Assembly: GCF_022869165.1 (NCBI RefSeq)
Contig: NZ_CP094929.1
Span: 2,356,001 to 2,420,000, forward strand
Source of the DNA: Sphaerochaeta associata
Lineage (GTDB): Bacteria > Spirochaetota > Spirochaetia > Sphaerochaetales > Sphaerochaetaceae
Direction: 5' to 3'
DNA: 64,000 bases
The translations under genes and the position numbers were made by a program. Below are positions 18,234 through 25,704 of this stretch, one piece after another; within the stretch, counting starts at the first letter, position 1, and every line of letters begins with the position of its first letter. The notes below the pieces were generated by a model. The model saw nothing but the letters and a program-made list of their open reading frames with translations. It was not told where the DNA came from and ran no database searches.

Positions 18234-18953
18234 ATGAAAAGATGCGCATGTAGACTCGACGCCAACGGGATACCCCATTTGAGCAAGAACCAGCTGGAAG
18301 CCTATGGAGAACGAGTGCTGCGTGACTTTTCCCCTGAGGTCTTGCTAAAACCACAACCCATGGATATAGACAGGCTTATCACCCACTACATGGGCTTTAC
18401 CCTGGAATACCAATACCTGTCACATAACCAGGTGTATCTGGGAATCACGGTTTTCGAAGATACCGAAGCCCTGCCCGTGTATGTCCCTGAGTTGGACCAA
18501 GCCAAGTTCCTCTCGGTGAAGAAAAATACCATCATCATTGAGGGAACCCTTGCCGACAATCCATCGTTCATCCATCGTGAGCGGTTCACAGAAGGGCATG
18601 AGGCATCGCACGGGTTGATCCATCCCGAATATTATCAGCGGAAGGCCCAGATTGCCAGCTTGCACGATTACTGTGGTGGTATCTACTCAAAACCTGCCTT
18701 CCCTGATCTCAGCGGTGTCGATACCGACGGCAAACGCTTGAAAGGTGAGGCATGGCTCGAATGGCAGGCAAACTATCTGGCATCAGTATTGCTGATGCCC
18801 AGACATGCAGTCAAACGACTGAGGAATTTAATCGAACCCAAGGGTAGTCCATTCTGGCATCAAGAGCTGATCCAGACGATGGTCGAGGTGTTCAATGTCT
18901 CTGAGGAAGCTGCAAGGGTACGTCTGATCTCACTGCACTGCCTTCCCACATAA
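18234..18953 (+). CDS. ImmA/IrrE-family zinc metallopeptidase
   Basis: A 239-aa protein. The zinc-binding HExxH is seen in EGHEASHGLIH (about residues 119-129), with a downstream EAWLEWQANYLASVLLMP segment supplying the third ligand Glu and the typical ImmA helix. ImmA/IrrE peptidases cleave the XRE regulator encoded next to them. Here the two genes are 6 bp apart in one transcript. The N-terminus holds several Cys and His residues (CACRLDANGIPH) of unknown role. The C-terminus ends in a small helical domain (VEVFNVSEEAARVRL) as in the XRE-linked family. Confidence 0.85.
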   Translation: MKRCACRLDANGIPHLSKNQLEAYGERVLRDFSPEVLLKPQPMDIDRLITHYMGFTLEYQYLSHNQVYLGITVFEDTEALPVYVPELDQAKFLSVKKNTIIIEGTLADNPSFIHRERFTEGHEASHGLIHPEYYQRKAQIASLHDYCGGIYSKPAFPDLSGVDTDGKRLKGEAWLEWQANYLASVLLMPRHAVKRLRNLIEPKGSPFWHQELIQTMVEVFNVSEEAARVRLISLHCLPT

Positions 18954-19059
18954 CCAACAACCACCGGTGTCCGCCATGCAATCCCTGTGATCGTTAGCGG
19001 ATTGTCTATCATAAAGATTCCTGACTGCCACTTCGCAGCAGGTTTCTTTTTCACTTCTA

Positions 19060-19079
19060 TGTTAGCTTTACAGCTAACA
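19060..19079. promoter_or_regulatory. 20-bp palindrome, candidate repressor operator
   Basis: TGTTAGCT and AGCTAACA form perfect 8-bp arms around TTAC. The site lies 22 bp before the small zinc-ribbon gene and about 100 bp after the ImmA gene, at the likely start of the early transcript. Its position and symmetry suit an XRE dimer. No second copy was found by eye. Confidence 0.4.
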
Positions 19080-19101
19080 ATCTACAACAAGAGGAGTTGC
19101 G

Positions 19102-19296
19102 ATGAGTATTCCTATGAGATGCCCCAACTGCGGAAAGCGGGCATTCGATGCTTCCGGATTTCACAAGGCGGATGAACCGGTGGAGATCTCGCTCAAATGT
19201 CCGCAGTGCGGTCGATTCGTGAAAGTTCCTATTGCACAGCACATGTGCCTGCGCACGAGAAAAGGAGGAAAGCGCGTTCATATCATAAATACATAA
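19102..19296 (+). CDS. Small zinc-ribbon protein
   Basis: A 64-aa protein. Two CPxC knuckles (CPNC at residues 7-10 and CPQC at about 33-36) form a four-Cys zinc ribbon, followed by a basic tail (RTRKGGKRVH). This is the pattern of small Com-like phage regulators and of many phage adaptor proteins, so nucleic-acid binding is likely. The start has AAGAGGAG about 7 bp upstream. It is the first gene after the candidate operator and so probably an immediate-early gene. Precise role unknown. Confidence 0.6.
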   Translation: MSIPMRCPNCGKRAFDASGFHKADEPVEISLKCPQCGRFVKVPIAQHMCLRTRKGGKRVHIINT

Positions 19297-19383
19297 CACT
19301 GAGGGAAGCTCCTCCACTTAATATACCGACATCTTGCAAGTCGGACATACCGAGCAATGGGACCGCATGACGAGTCACCGAAT

Positions 19384-19433
19384 AGCCGGATGATGCACAA
19401 GACACACGTTTTGTAATCATCCGGCTTTCTTTT
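19384..19433 (+). terminator. Hairpin plus T-rich tract, probable terminator or attenuator
   Basis: AGCCGGATGAT at 19384-19394 pairs perfectly with ATCATCCGGCT at 19416-19426, and TTTCTTTT follows. The 21-nt loop has its own short complementarity (ACAA/TTGT). It would end the short early transcript before the sigma-like gene unless it is overridden. Confidence 0.5.
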
Positions 19434-19617
19434 GCCCGAAAATTCTTATTCAGGATCATCAAGACCCTTTGCTCCATAGGCCGAAGAGTGATGGTCATCA
19501 TCTTCTGGATTCGTTGGATCCAAACGACAGCATCCCTGTGCCAGGCCAGGATTCCCCACTGGGATGCACCATATCAATCACTGAACGCCGGATGTAGGGA
19601 ATGCGCCGGTCGAAGGT

Positions 19618-19691
19618 CAAAACGGAGATGCGTTTTGATTTCGGCCAGCATGCCCTCGTCGCTGCATACCCGAATGCCTGTCTCCGTTTTG
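19618..19691 (+). promoter_or_regulatory. Long inverted repeat in the leader of the sigma-like gene
   Basis: CAAAACGGAGA at 19618-19628 is perfectly complementary to TCTCCGTTTTG at 19681-19691. The second arm ends 22 bp before the ATG at 19714, just ahead of the AAGGAGG ribosome site, so the hairpin may affect translation or antitermination. Confidence 0.35.
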
Positions 19692-19713
19692 CCCGAACCC
19701 CAAGGAGGGGAAC

Positions 19714-20205
19714 ATGGCAAAGGACGCCAGGACAGAATTCTTTTATTGCATCGACGGAAAACCGTACCGACTTACCCCAGGTAAGGACGGAATTACAGAG
19801 GAGATCGTCACCGTTCTCCGTGACTCATACCATGCCGAGAAACTGAACGATCGGTATGAGGATGAACTGCAAGATGCAAAGTTCAAATTCTCAAAGACTC
19901 TTCACGATACCAATCCGGTAGCTCATCCTACCGACCCTATTGAGCACCTTGTGGATATTTCCCAAGCCCCAGAGGAGGTTCTCTTCCAGGAGGAGTTATC
20001 TCCCTCGATCAGGGATCAGGTACACGCGATCATTCCCCAATTGATCCCTGCCCAACAGGAGCTTTTCTGGAAGCTTTGCGAGGGTAGGCAACTCGTCGAT
20101 ATCGCCCGAGAGGAAGGGACCACGGACAATGCGATCCGTAGCCGCCGCAGGAAGATGTTCGATCGCATCAGGGCTCTCTATGCCGAGGAGTTCGGGGGTG
20201 CATAG
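19714..20205 (+). CDS. Phage sigma70-region-4-like regulator
   Basis: A 163-aa protein. The C-terminal 60 residues read like sigma region 4: IIPQLIPAQQELFWKLCEGRQ, then VDIAREEGTTDNAIRSRRRK as helix-turn-helix. The N-terminal half lacks a recognisable region 2, so it is more likely an ArpU/sigma-like activator than a complete sigma factor. Genes of this kind open the early operon of related phages and switch on the next gene set. The ribosome site AAGGAGG lies just upstream. It is preceded by a structured leader. Confidence 0.7.
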   Translation: MAKDARTEFFYCIDGKPYRLTPGKDGITEEIVTVLRDSYHAEKLNDRYEDELQDAKFKFSKTLHDTNPVAHPTDPIEHLVDISQAPEEVLFQEELSPSIRDQVHAIIPQLIPAQQELFWKLCEGRQLVDIAREEGTTDNAIRSRRRKMFDRIRALYAEEFGGA

Positions 20206-20250
20206 TCCCCGAATTCTCCTTGGGGTACGGATTTCAGGTATTAGGCAGAG

Positions 20251-20309
20251 GCTGTACACACGGGGTGATGCCACACCGAAACAGCTTCCGGGGAAACACC
20301 CCGTACAGC
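20251..20309 (+). promoter_or_regulatory. Interrupted 13-bp inverted repeat (leader hairpin)
   Basis: GCTGTA (20251-20256) and CGGGGTG (20261-20267) pair with TACAGC (20304-20309) and CACCCCG (20297-20303), leaving a CACA bulge. The arm ends 14 bp before the ATG at 20324. This strong structure in a 118-bp gap is likely an RNA element rather than chance. Confidence 0.4.
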
Positions 20310-20323
20310 GATGGAGAAACACA

Positions 20324-20536
20324 ATGAAACTTCAACACAGGGTCCAAATCAATGTGGCCCAAGGCGGGGAAGGAACCCAGGGGGTGCTGGGTAGCCGTGG
20401 ACGAAAGTTACCCGCAAGGTTGCTGCGATTCCTGTTCGGACAGTACAGCGAAGTGCTCGTACTTACACCGGGCAAGACGGTCAGGAGCGTCGAGATACAT
20501 GAGATGCAAGAAGGAGTGAATGAAAATGGAAGGTAA
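20324..20536 (+). CDS. Small conserved-type phage protein, unknown function
   Basis: A 70-aa basic protein. The middle (LGSRGRKLPARLLRFLFGQYSEVLVLTPG) has a short hydrophobic/basic helix and then a strand, ending in a VEIHE motif. Small proteins of this form sit at this place in related phage early operons, but I know of no function. The ATG at 20324 has GGAG 7-10 bp upstream and is preferred to an upstream in-frame start that lacks one. Its end overlaps the next gene by 11 bp. Confidence 0.6.
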   Translation: MKLQHRVQINVAQGGEGTQGVLGSRGRKLPARLLRFLFGQYSEVLVLTPGKTVRSVEIHEMQEGVNENGR

Positions 20537-21047
20537 AGCCCAGTTGTTGCTTGATGGAGCCAAGGGATTCAGATCCCTTGCGGAGGCGCTCGAGTTAGCC
20601 GCCGAAGTGCTTCGCACACAAGACCTGAAGAACCTGCTTGGACAAAAGGATATCCAACCAGACCTTTTTGAAGCGCAGGACTCACCAACGATTCAAGAGC
20701 CCCCAAAGGATGAAAATCCTTTGTCTTTGATCGATGTGCGCAAGATACTCGCAGAGAAGTCACGTGATGGTCACACGGACCAAGTGAGGCTGCTCCTACA
20801 AAAGTATGGAGCTGACAAGCTCTCAGCGATCGATCCCTCCCATTACAGAAATCTTGCCGATGAGGCTTTTTGTCTGGGAGCGACATTGGAAGATTTGAAG
20901 GCTGCCGTCGATGCAATCACCTCGAAGGACGAGGCCGATCAGCTGCCAGCCATCTTCGAACACCACTACGCCACCAGCCTTGAGGATCTGAAACCGGAAT
21001 ATTACCCGGGTTTCCTCCGGGATATCAGGAGGCTTGCCGATGAGTAG
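20526..21047 (+). CDS. Phage early protein of unknown function (Rrp5-misnamed type)
   Basis: A 173-aa protein. The N-terminal helix is followed by an acidic linker, and the C-terminal 110 residues contain DVRKILAEKSRDGHTDQVR, then LLQKYGADKLSAIDPSHY and EDLKPEYYPGFL. This domain is frequent in phage recombination/replication blocks and is often labelled a putative rRNA biogenesis protein without support. The start at 20526 is 9 bp from AAGGAGTG; an ATG two codons earlier sits too close to it. It overlaps the next gene by 8 bp. Confidence 0.65.
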   Translation: MEGKAQLLLDGAKGFRSLAEALELAAEVLRTQDLKNLLGQKDIQPDLFEAQDSPTIQEPPKDENPLSLIDVRKILAEKSRDGHTDQVRLLLQKYGADKLSAIDPSHYRNLADEAFCLGATLEDLKAAVDAITSKDEADQLPAIFEHHYATSLEDLKPEYYPGFLRDIRRLADE

Positions 21048-21577
21048 GCATGCCCTTCTCTCTCCCTCATCGGCCTCACGATGGACAATGTGTCCGCCAT
21101 CGGCACGCCTATGCGAACACATCGAGGAAAAATCCAGCGTCTTTGCCGAGGAAGGAACCGAAGCCCATACCCTATGCGAGTACAAGGTCAAGCTTGCCCT
21201 GGGAATCAAGATAGAGGACCCGAGACCCACCTTGCACTACCACAATGAGGAAATGGAAAGCTGTACCGATGAATATGCCGCATTCGTCCTCGAGGCATTG
21301 CAGCTTGAGAAGGATGCTCAAAAAGATCCGTTGATACTCCTTGAACAACGCCTGGATATCAGCACGTATGTACCTGAATGTTCCGGGACCGGAGACTGCA
21401 TCATCATCGCCGACAGGAACTGTGTAGCGTAAACTAAAAATCCCTAGAAAGATCACTTCATCTTCCTTGGTCTGATCACGGGAAATTCCCGGGATTGTTC
21501 AAAGGGACAGTTGAGAAGCTGCCCTTTGGAAAGTAACCTTTGATGTAGAAACAAATACATTAAAGGAGAAAGGAGAA

Positions 21578-23050
21578 GTGCTCAACATGTCCCAAATCAA
21601 TTGTATCAGAGATTTGAGGAAAGAGGGATACTCAGTGGCAAGGATTGCCAGGGAAGTATCGGTCGATGAGAAGACGGCGAGGAAGTACCTCTGCATGGAA
21701 GACTTCTCACCGAAGCCGCCTCAAAAGAAGGAGGGGTTGCCCAGCAAGCTGGACCCCTACAAGCCGCAGATAGACGGATGGCTTTCCAACGATGAAAAGG
21801 AGAATTCGAAACAGCGCCATACCGCCCAGCGCGTCTATGACAGGTTGGTGGAGCTGCATCCGGAATTCGGTTGCTCCTACCCAACGGTATCGCGGTATGT
21901 GAGGAAAACACGTGCACAACGCTCGAGTTACAGGGCCTGCCAGGAGCTGGTATGGCATCCGGGTGAGGCCCAGGGGGACTTCGGCGAGGCGGACTGCTAT
22001 GAAAGAGGCGTCAAGCAGCGCAAGCATTATCTTGTCTGCGTGTTTCCGAATTCAAATGCGGATTTTCCCCAGATGTTCAACGGAGAGACCAGCGAATGCA
22101 TCTGCCAGGGCTTTCAGGACGTCTTTGAGTTCATCGGCGGAGTCTTCCCCCTGGTTGTGATAGACAATGCCACCGGAGCAGGTCGTCGCATCGGGCAGGA
22201 GATACGGGAAGCGAAGCTCTTCGCCCAATTCAGGGCTCACTACGGCTTCTCCATACGATTCTGCAGTCCGGGTAGTGGATGGGAAAAGGGGTGCGTCGAG
22301 AATAAAATCGGCACGGTCCGCAGGAACCGGTTCGTTCCCCTGCCCGAGTTCGACGACCTGCAGCAATACAACAAGGGCTTGCTGGAGCAGGCGACGAGCT
22401 TTCAGGGAAATACCCATTACAAGAAGAACACAATCATAGGCGAGCTTTTCGAACAGGACCGCGAGGCACTGCTGCCGCTGCCCCGACACCGTTTTGATGT
22501 CTGTCGGTATGTGTACGCCAAGGCCGACGGGTACGGGAAGGTGGAGATTGACGGCAACCACCATTACTCAACCCGTCCCGAATACCGGGGAAGCGAAGTG
22601 CTGGTGGGCATCCGGGCCCACACCGTCGACATCTATGACGAGAAGCGCAAGATCCTGGTGAGCCACGTCCGCAAATTCGGCAAGGAGCGGTCCGACAGCG
22701 TCGACCCAAGAACCTCCATGGCCGTACTCATGAGAAATGTGGGAGCGTGGCCCAACAGCGGTGTGAGGGAGATGGTGTCCTCCCCCGTACGCGATTATCT
22801 CGATGCGCTGGACAGGGAATCGCTGAAGGATGCCCTGCGAACGATGAACCTGCTGAGCGAGCGCTACAGCTTCGAAAGAGCACTTGATGCGTTCGACCTG
22901 GTGCTGAGGAACCCCGGCAACGCCCCGTTCAGCGATGCAATGGTGTTTGCGGCGAGGATGGCGGAGTTCGGGGACCAAACCGACCTGGACGCCGGTCCCG
23001 ACCTTTCGTTGTACGACCAGCTTCTGGAACAACGGAGGGTGCAGCCATGA
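21578..23050 (+). CDS. istA: IS21-family transposase IstA
   Basis: A 490-aa DDE transposase. The N-terminus is a helix-turn-helix (INCIRDLRKEGYSVARIARE, VDEKTARKYL). The catalytic core is in the middle: GDFGEADCYE (first D, about 132), VVIDNAT (second D, about 195) and SGWEKGCVENKIG (E, about 235). A C-terminal beta-rich domain follows (YYAKADGYGKVEIDG-like). The start could be GTG 21578 or ATG 21587; AAAGGAG lies just before both. The stop overlaps the istB start (ATGA), as usual for this family. Confidence 0.93.
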   Translation: MLNMSQINCIRDLRKEGYSVARIAREVSVDEKTARKYLCMEDFSPKPPQKKEGLPSKLDPYKPQIDGWLSNDEKENSKQRHTAQRVYDRLVELHPEFGCSYPTVSRYVRKTRAQRSSYRACQELVWHPGEAQGDFGEADCYERGVKQRKHYLVCVFPNSNADFPQMFNGETSECICQGFQDVFEFIGGVFPLVVIDNATGAGRRIGQEIREAKLFAQFRAHYGFSIRFCSPGSGWEKGCVENKIGTVRRNRFVPLPEFDDLQQYNKGLLEQATSFQGNTHYKKNTIIGELFEQDREALLPLPRHRFDVCRYVYAKADGYGKVEIDGNHHYSTRPEYRGSEVLVGIRAHTVDIYDEKRKILVSHVRKFGKERSDSVDPRTSMAVLMRNVGAWPNSGVREMVSSPVRDYLDALDRESLKDALRTMNLLSERYSFERALDAFDLVLRNPGNAPFSDAMVFAARMAEFGDQTDLDAGPDLSLYDQLLEQRRVQP

Positions 23051-23838
23051 TGATGACTTCAACCATCCGCATCCAACGTAGGGAAGAGATATCGGACATG
23101 TGCCGGAAACTGTTCCTTTCCCAACAACTGGTAGCGTTGTGCCAGCAGGCAACGCCGAGGCAGGAAGAGTTCCTGCATGACGTGCTGTCAATGGAGGTGG
23201 AGAGCCGGGAACGCTCAAAACGCTCCAGGCTGCTCAACCGGGCCCGGTTTCCCATGCCCAAGAGCATGGAAGGCTACGACTATTCTCATGTGCGCCTGCC
23301 GCCTTCCATTACCAGGGTGGAACTGGAAGGCTGCGAATTCATTGGCAGGAAGACCAACCTGGTCTGCTATGGACCGGTGGGAACCGGGAAAACGCATATG
23401 GCCATAGCACTGGGGATGAAGGCCTGCGAGATGGGCCTTGCAGCCCGGTTCTATACGGTGACCGAGCTGGTGCTGAAACTGGCCGAGGCACGGAAGAACG
23501 GAGTCTTGGAACGCTTGGTGTCGGACATACGCAGACTGGATCTGCTCATTCTTGATGAGTGGGGGTACGTACCGGTGGACAAGGAGGGGTCCCAGCTCCT
23601 GTTCCGCATCATCAGCGACAGCTACGAGAGCAAAAGCCTCATTCTTACGACGAACCTCGAGTTTTCCAAGTGGGGTGGCATCTTCACCGACCAGCAGATG
23701 GCTGCAGCAATGATCGACAGGCTCATCCACCATGGGCACCTGCTTGTGTTCGAGGGGCAGAGCTACCGGATGGAGCATGCATTGATGCGGAAGACCGCAT
23801 CCGAGCGGTCGAAAGGGGGTGACGAACATGGTCGTTGA
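23047..23838 (+). CDS. istB: IS21-family helper ATPase IstB
   Basis: A 263-aa AAA+ ATPase of the DnaC/IstB family, which forms the target-capture oligomer for IstA. Walker A is GPVGTGKTHMA (about residue 110), Walker B is LLILDEWGYVP (about 170), and sensor I is LILTTNLEFSKWG. The C-terminal RLIHHGHLLVFEGQSYR is typical. It overlaps istA by 4 bp and the third ORF by 11 bp, so all three are coupled. Confidence 0.93.
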   Translation: MMMTSTIRIQRREEISDMCRKLFLSQQLVALCQQATPRQEEFLHDVLSMEVESRERSKRSRLLNRARFPMPKSMEGYDYSHVRLPPSITRVELEGCEFIGRKTNLVCYGPVGTGKTHMAIALGMKACEMGLAARFYTVTELVLKLAEARKNGVLERLVSDIRRLDLLILDEWGYVPVDKEGSQLLFRIISDSYESKSLILTTNLEFSKWGGIFTDQQMAAAMIDRLIHHGHLLVFEGQSYRMEHALMRKTASERSKGGDEHGR

Positions 23839-24193
23839 CAAACAATACTTGCGTGAATTGCGTTCGTGTTACCGATACGACGGTACAAAATTCACCGAGG
23901 AGCTCGAGCAGATCATATTGGACCGGTTGGGGATAGAACCCAGCCCGCATGAATACTCGGAACAGGACCTGCATGAGCAGGCCAGAAAGATAGTAATGCA
24001 GTACCAAAGCCCTGAAGGAAGGCTTCGACTGTTGTACGGCTTGGACAAGATCGAGAACGAGATGGCTTACCTGGGCAACAAGCTTGCCTACCTGAAAGGT
24101 AAAATTGCACATCAGCTGCATGGGGAAACGGATCCAAACGTGATCTTTGTGATTGAGGATGAATATGAGGATGTCCCTGATTACAAGCCATAG
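23828..24193 (+). CDS. Third ORF of the IS21 element, unknown function
   Basis: A 121-aa protein lying wholly inside the element and overlapping the end of istB by 11 bp. It is helical and charged (ELEQIILDRLGIEPSP, YGLDKIENEMAYLGNKLAYL) with an acidic tail (EDEYEDVPDYKP). Standard IS21 elements carry only istA and istB, so this is an accessory gene. Nothing in it resembles resistance or toxin proteins. It may help or restrain transposition; that is inference. The start at 23828 (ATG) is preferred over a GTG three codons earlier. Confidence 0.65.
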   Translation: MVVDKQYLRELRSCYRYDGTKFTEELEQIILDRLGIEPSPHEYSEQDLHEQARKIVMQYQSPEGRLRLLYGLDKIENEMAYLGNKLAYLKGKIAHQLHGETDPNVIFVIEDEYEDVPDYKP

Positions 24194-24293
24194 TTTCTGG
24201 ATATCTGCATAGATTCCTGTGCAGATGATAAAACCCGGGAATTTCCCGTGATTAGACACGGGATTCCCTGGTGATTAGACCAAGGATTTTTGC

Positions 24294-24321
24294 TTGACAA
24301 AACACAGAACCTGCATATCAT
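24294..24321 (+). promoter_or_regulatory. Possible hybrid outward promoter at the right IS end
   Basis: A consensus TTGACA (24294-24299) lies in the last 13 bp of the element and faces out. A TATCAT (24316-24321) in the target gene is 16 bp downstream. Outward -35 boxes at the right end are known for IS21. Here the pair could drive the DUF2800 remnant, DUF2815 and polA. Boxes seen; activity inferred. Confidence 0.5.
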
Positions 24322-25053
24322 CGACTTCAAGTACGGACAGGGGGTCGAAGTCTCTGCAGACCACAATACCCAGATGATGCTCTACTCCCTCGGAGCTCTT
24401 GATATGTTCGGCTCGCTGTATGAGGTGGAAGAGGTATCGATGACCGTATTCCAACCCCGCCTTGCAAACGTGAGCACATTCACCATGACTGCCGATGACC
24501 TAACCAACTGGGCTGAATCCTATCTCAAACCAAGGGCTGAATTGGCATTCCGAGGCAATGGTGAATTCTGCTCTGGTCCCCATTGCCGCTTCTGCAAGGT
24601 GAAAGCCACCTGCCGTAAGCGTGCCGAGGCAAACCTGGATCTCGCTCGCTACGAGTTCGCCGAGCCTGTACTTCTGGGAGTTGACGAGATTGCAGAGATC
24701 CTGAGGCAGGCTGACGAGTTGGCTTCCTGGGTAAGCGATATCAAGGGGTACGCTCTTTCGGTATTGGGTAGAGGAGGAAAACTGGAGGGATTCAAGCTGG
24801 TCGAGGGTAGATCGATACGCAAGTACACCGATGAGCAGGCTGTCGCCGAGGCAGTCAACTCATCCGGGTTTGATCCCTACGAACACAAGGTACTGGGAAT
24901 CACGGCAATGACCGATTTGCTGGGAAGGACACGTTTCAATGAGATCTTGGGCCCATTCATCTACAAGCCCAAAGGCAAACCGACGCTTGTACCGGAAAGC
25001 GATAAAAGACCGGCTATCACAATCAACGACTTTGACGACATGGAGGAAAAGTA

Positions 25054-25617
25054 ATGTCAACAATCGCTAATCCAATGAAGGTAATCACCGGAAAGAACAC
25101 CAGATGGTCCTACGCGAACGTGTGGGAGCCCAAGTCCATCAACGGGGGAACTCCGAAGTACTCGGTCTCCCTGATCATCCCCAAGAGCGACAAGGCTACA
25201 GTGCAGAAGATCAAGGCTGCCATCGAGGCTGCCTACAAGGAAGGCGAGGCAAAGCTCAAGGGCAATGGAAGAACAGCCCCGTCGCTTGCATCGCTGAAGA
25301 CTCCCTTGCGCGATGGTGATATCGACCGCCCGGATGACCCAGCTTACGAGAATGCGTTCTTCATCAATGCCAATAGTGCCACCGCACCCGGTATCGTTGA
25401 TGCGGATTGCAATCCCGTGCTGAACCGCAGCGATGTGTATTCGGGTGTCTACGGACGGGCCTCGATCACCTTCTATGCGTTCAACTCCAACGGCAACCGC
25501 GGCATCGCGTGCGGGCTTCAGAACCTGCAGCTGATTAAAGAGGGAGAGCCTCTGGGCGGTAAGGCGAGTGCCGAGAGCGACTTCGCCACCGACGACGAGG
25601 ATGATTTCCTTGCCTGA
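25054..25617 (+). CDS. DUF2815 single-strand DNA-binding-like protein
   Basis: A 187-aa protein. DUF2815 proteins are phage ssDNA-binding proteins of the T7 gp2.5-like class. Visible features are the WSYANVWEP opening, the PKYSVSLIIPKSD strand, an AFFINANS segment, VYSGVYGRASITFYAFN, and an acidic C-terminal tail (SDFATDDEDDFLA), the hallmark of SSBs that recruit partners by the tail. The start at 25054 shares its A with the TAA of the previous gene (TAATG). It is the natural partner of the polymerase that follows. Confidence 0.85.
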   Translation: MSTIANPMKVITGKNTRWSYANVWEPKSINGGTPKYSVSLIIPKSDKATVQKIKAAIEAAYKEGEAKLKGNGRTAPSLASLKTPLRDGDIDRPDDPAYENAFFINANSATAPGIVDADCNPVLNRSDVYSGVYGRASITFYAFNSNGNRGIACGLQNLQLIKEGEPLGGKASAESDFATDDEDDFLA

Positions 25618-25630
25618 TCCCTTCGGAAGA

Positions 25631-25660
25631 GGACGGTGGCAATATGCTGCCGTCCTTTTC
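25631..25660 (+). terminator. Intrinsic terminator after DUF2815
   Basis: GGACGGTGGC (25631-25640) pairs with GCTGCCGTCC (25646-25655) with two G-U pairs around an AATAT loop, followed by TTTTC. It stands between DUF2815 and polA, so polymerase expression would need read-through or antitermination. Confidence 0.65.
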
Positions 25661-25704
25661 ATATGTGTTTACTTGAAGCCCAACTTCGTTACCAGGAGAT
25701 CAGG

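Larger units (their letters stand above)
19297..19713. other. Structured leader before the sigma-like gene
   Basis: No gene is supported. Short open frames here lack ribosome sites. The stretch contains a terminator-like hairpin (19384-19433) and a large inverted repeat (19618-19691), listed separately. TTTTGCCCGAA follows both hairpins, which suggests a structured RNA leader. Confidence 0.4.
21421..24306 (+). mobile_element. IS21-family insertion sequence, 2886 bp, complete
   Basis: The element begins TGTGTAGCG and ends ACAAAACACA, so the tips are complementary (TGTGT/ACACA). GAAC flanks it on both sides (21417-21420 and 24307-24310), a 4-bp target duplication. Subterminal repeats typical of IS21 transposase binding are present. 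GGTCTGATCACGGGAAATTC lies near the left end (about 21469-21488), and two inverted related copies lie near the right end (about 24240-24282). It encodes istA, istB and a third small gene, all rightward. The intact ORFs and exact duplication suggest a recent insertion. Confidence 0.92.
21040..25054 (+). pseudogene. DUF2800 phage nuclease-like gene split by IS21-family insertion
   Basis: The N-terminal 127 residues (21040-21420, SRHALLSPSSASRWTMCPPS onward) and the C-terminal 247 residues (24311-25054, LHIIDFKYGQGVEVSA onward) belong to one DUF2800 protein. DUF2800 has a Cas4/RecB-like PD-(D/E)XK fold: E and D residues precede IIDFKYG, and a Cys cluster follows (CSGPHCRFCKVKATC). An IS element occupies 21421-24306. 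Removing it with one GAAC copy rejoins AGG-AAC-CTG in frame, giving ADRNLHII. Neither half should be active alone, since the catalytic core is divided. The gene ends one base into the next (TAATG). Confidence 0.85.

Noticed and set aside
19488-19846. Overlapping frames of 81-98 codons before the sigma-like gene
   Set aside because: No ribosome sites; they run through the inverted repeat and into the sigma-like gene in other frames.
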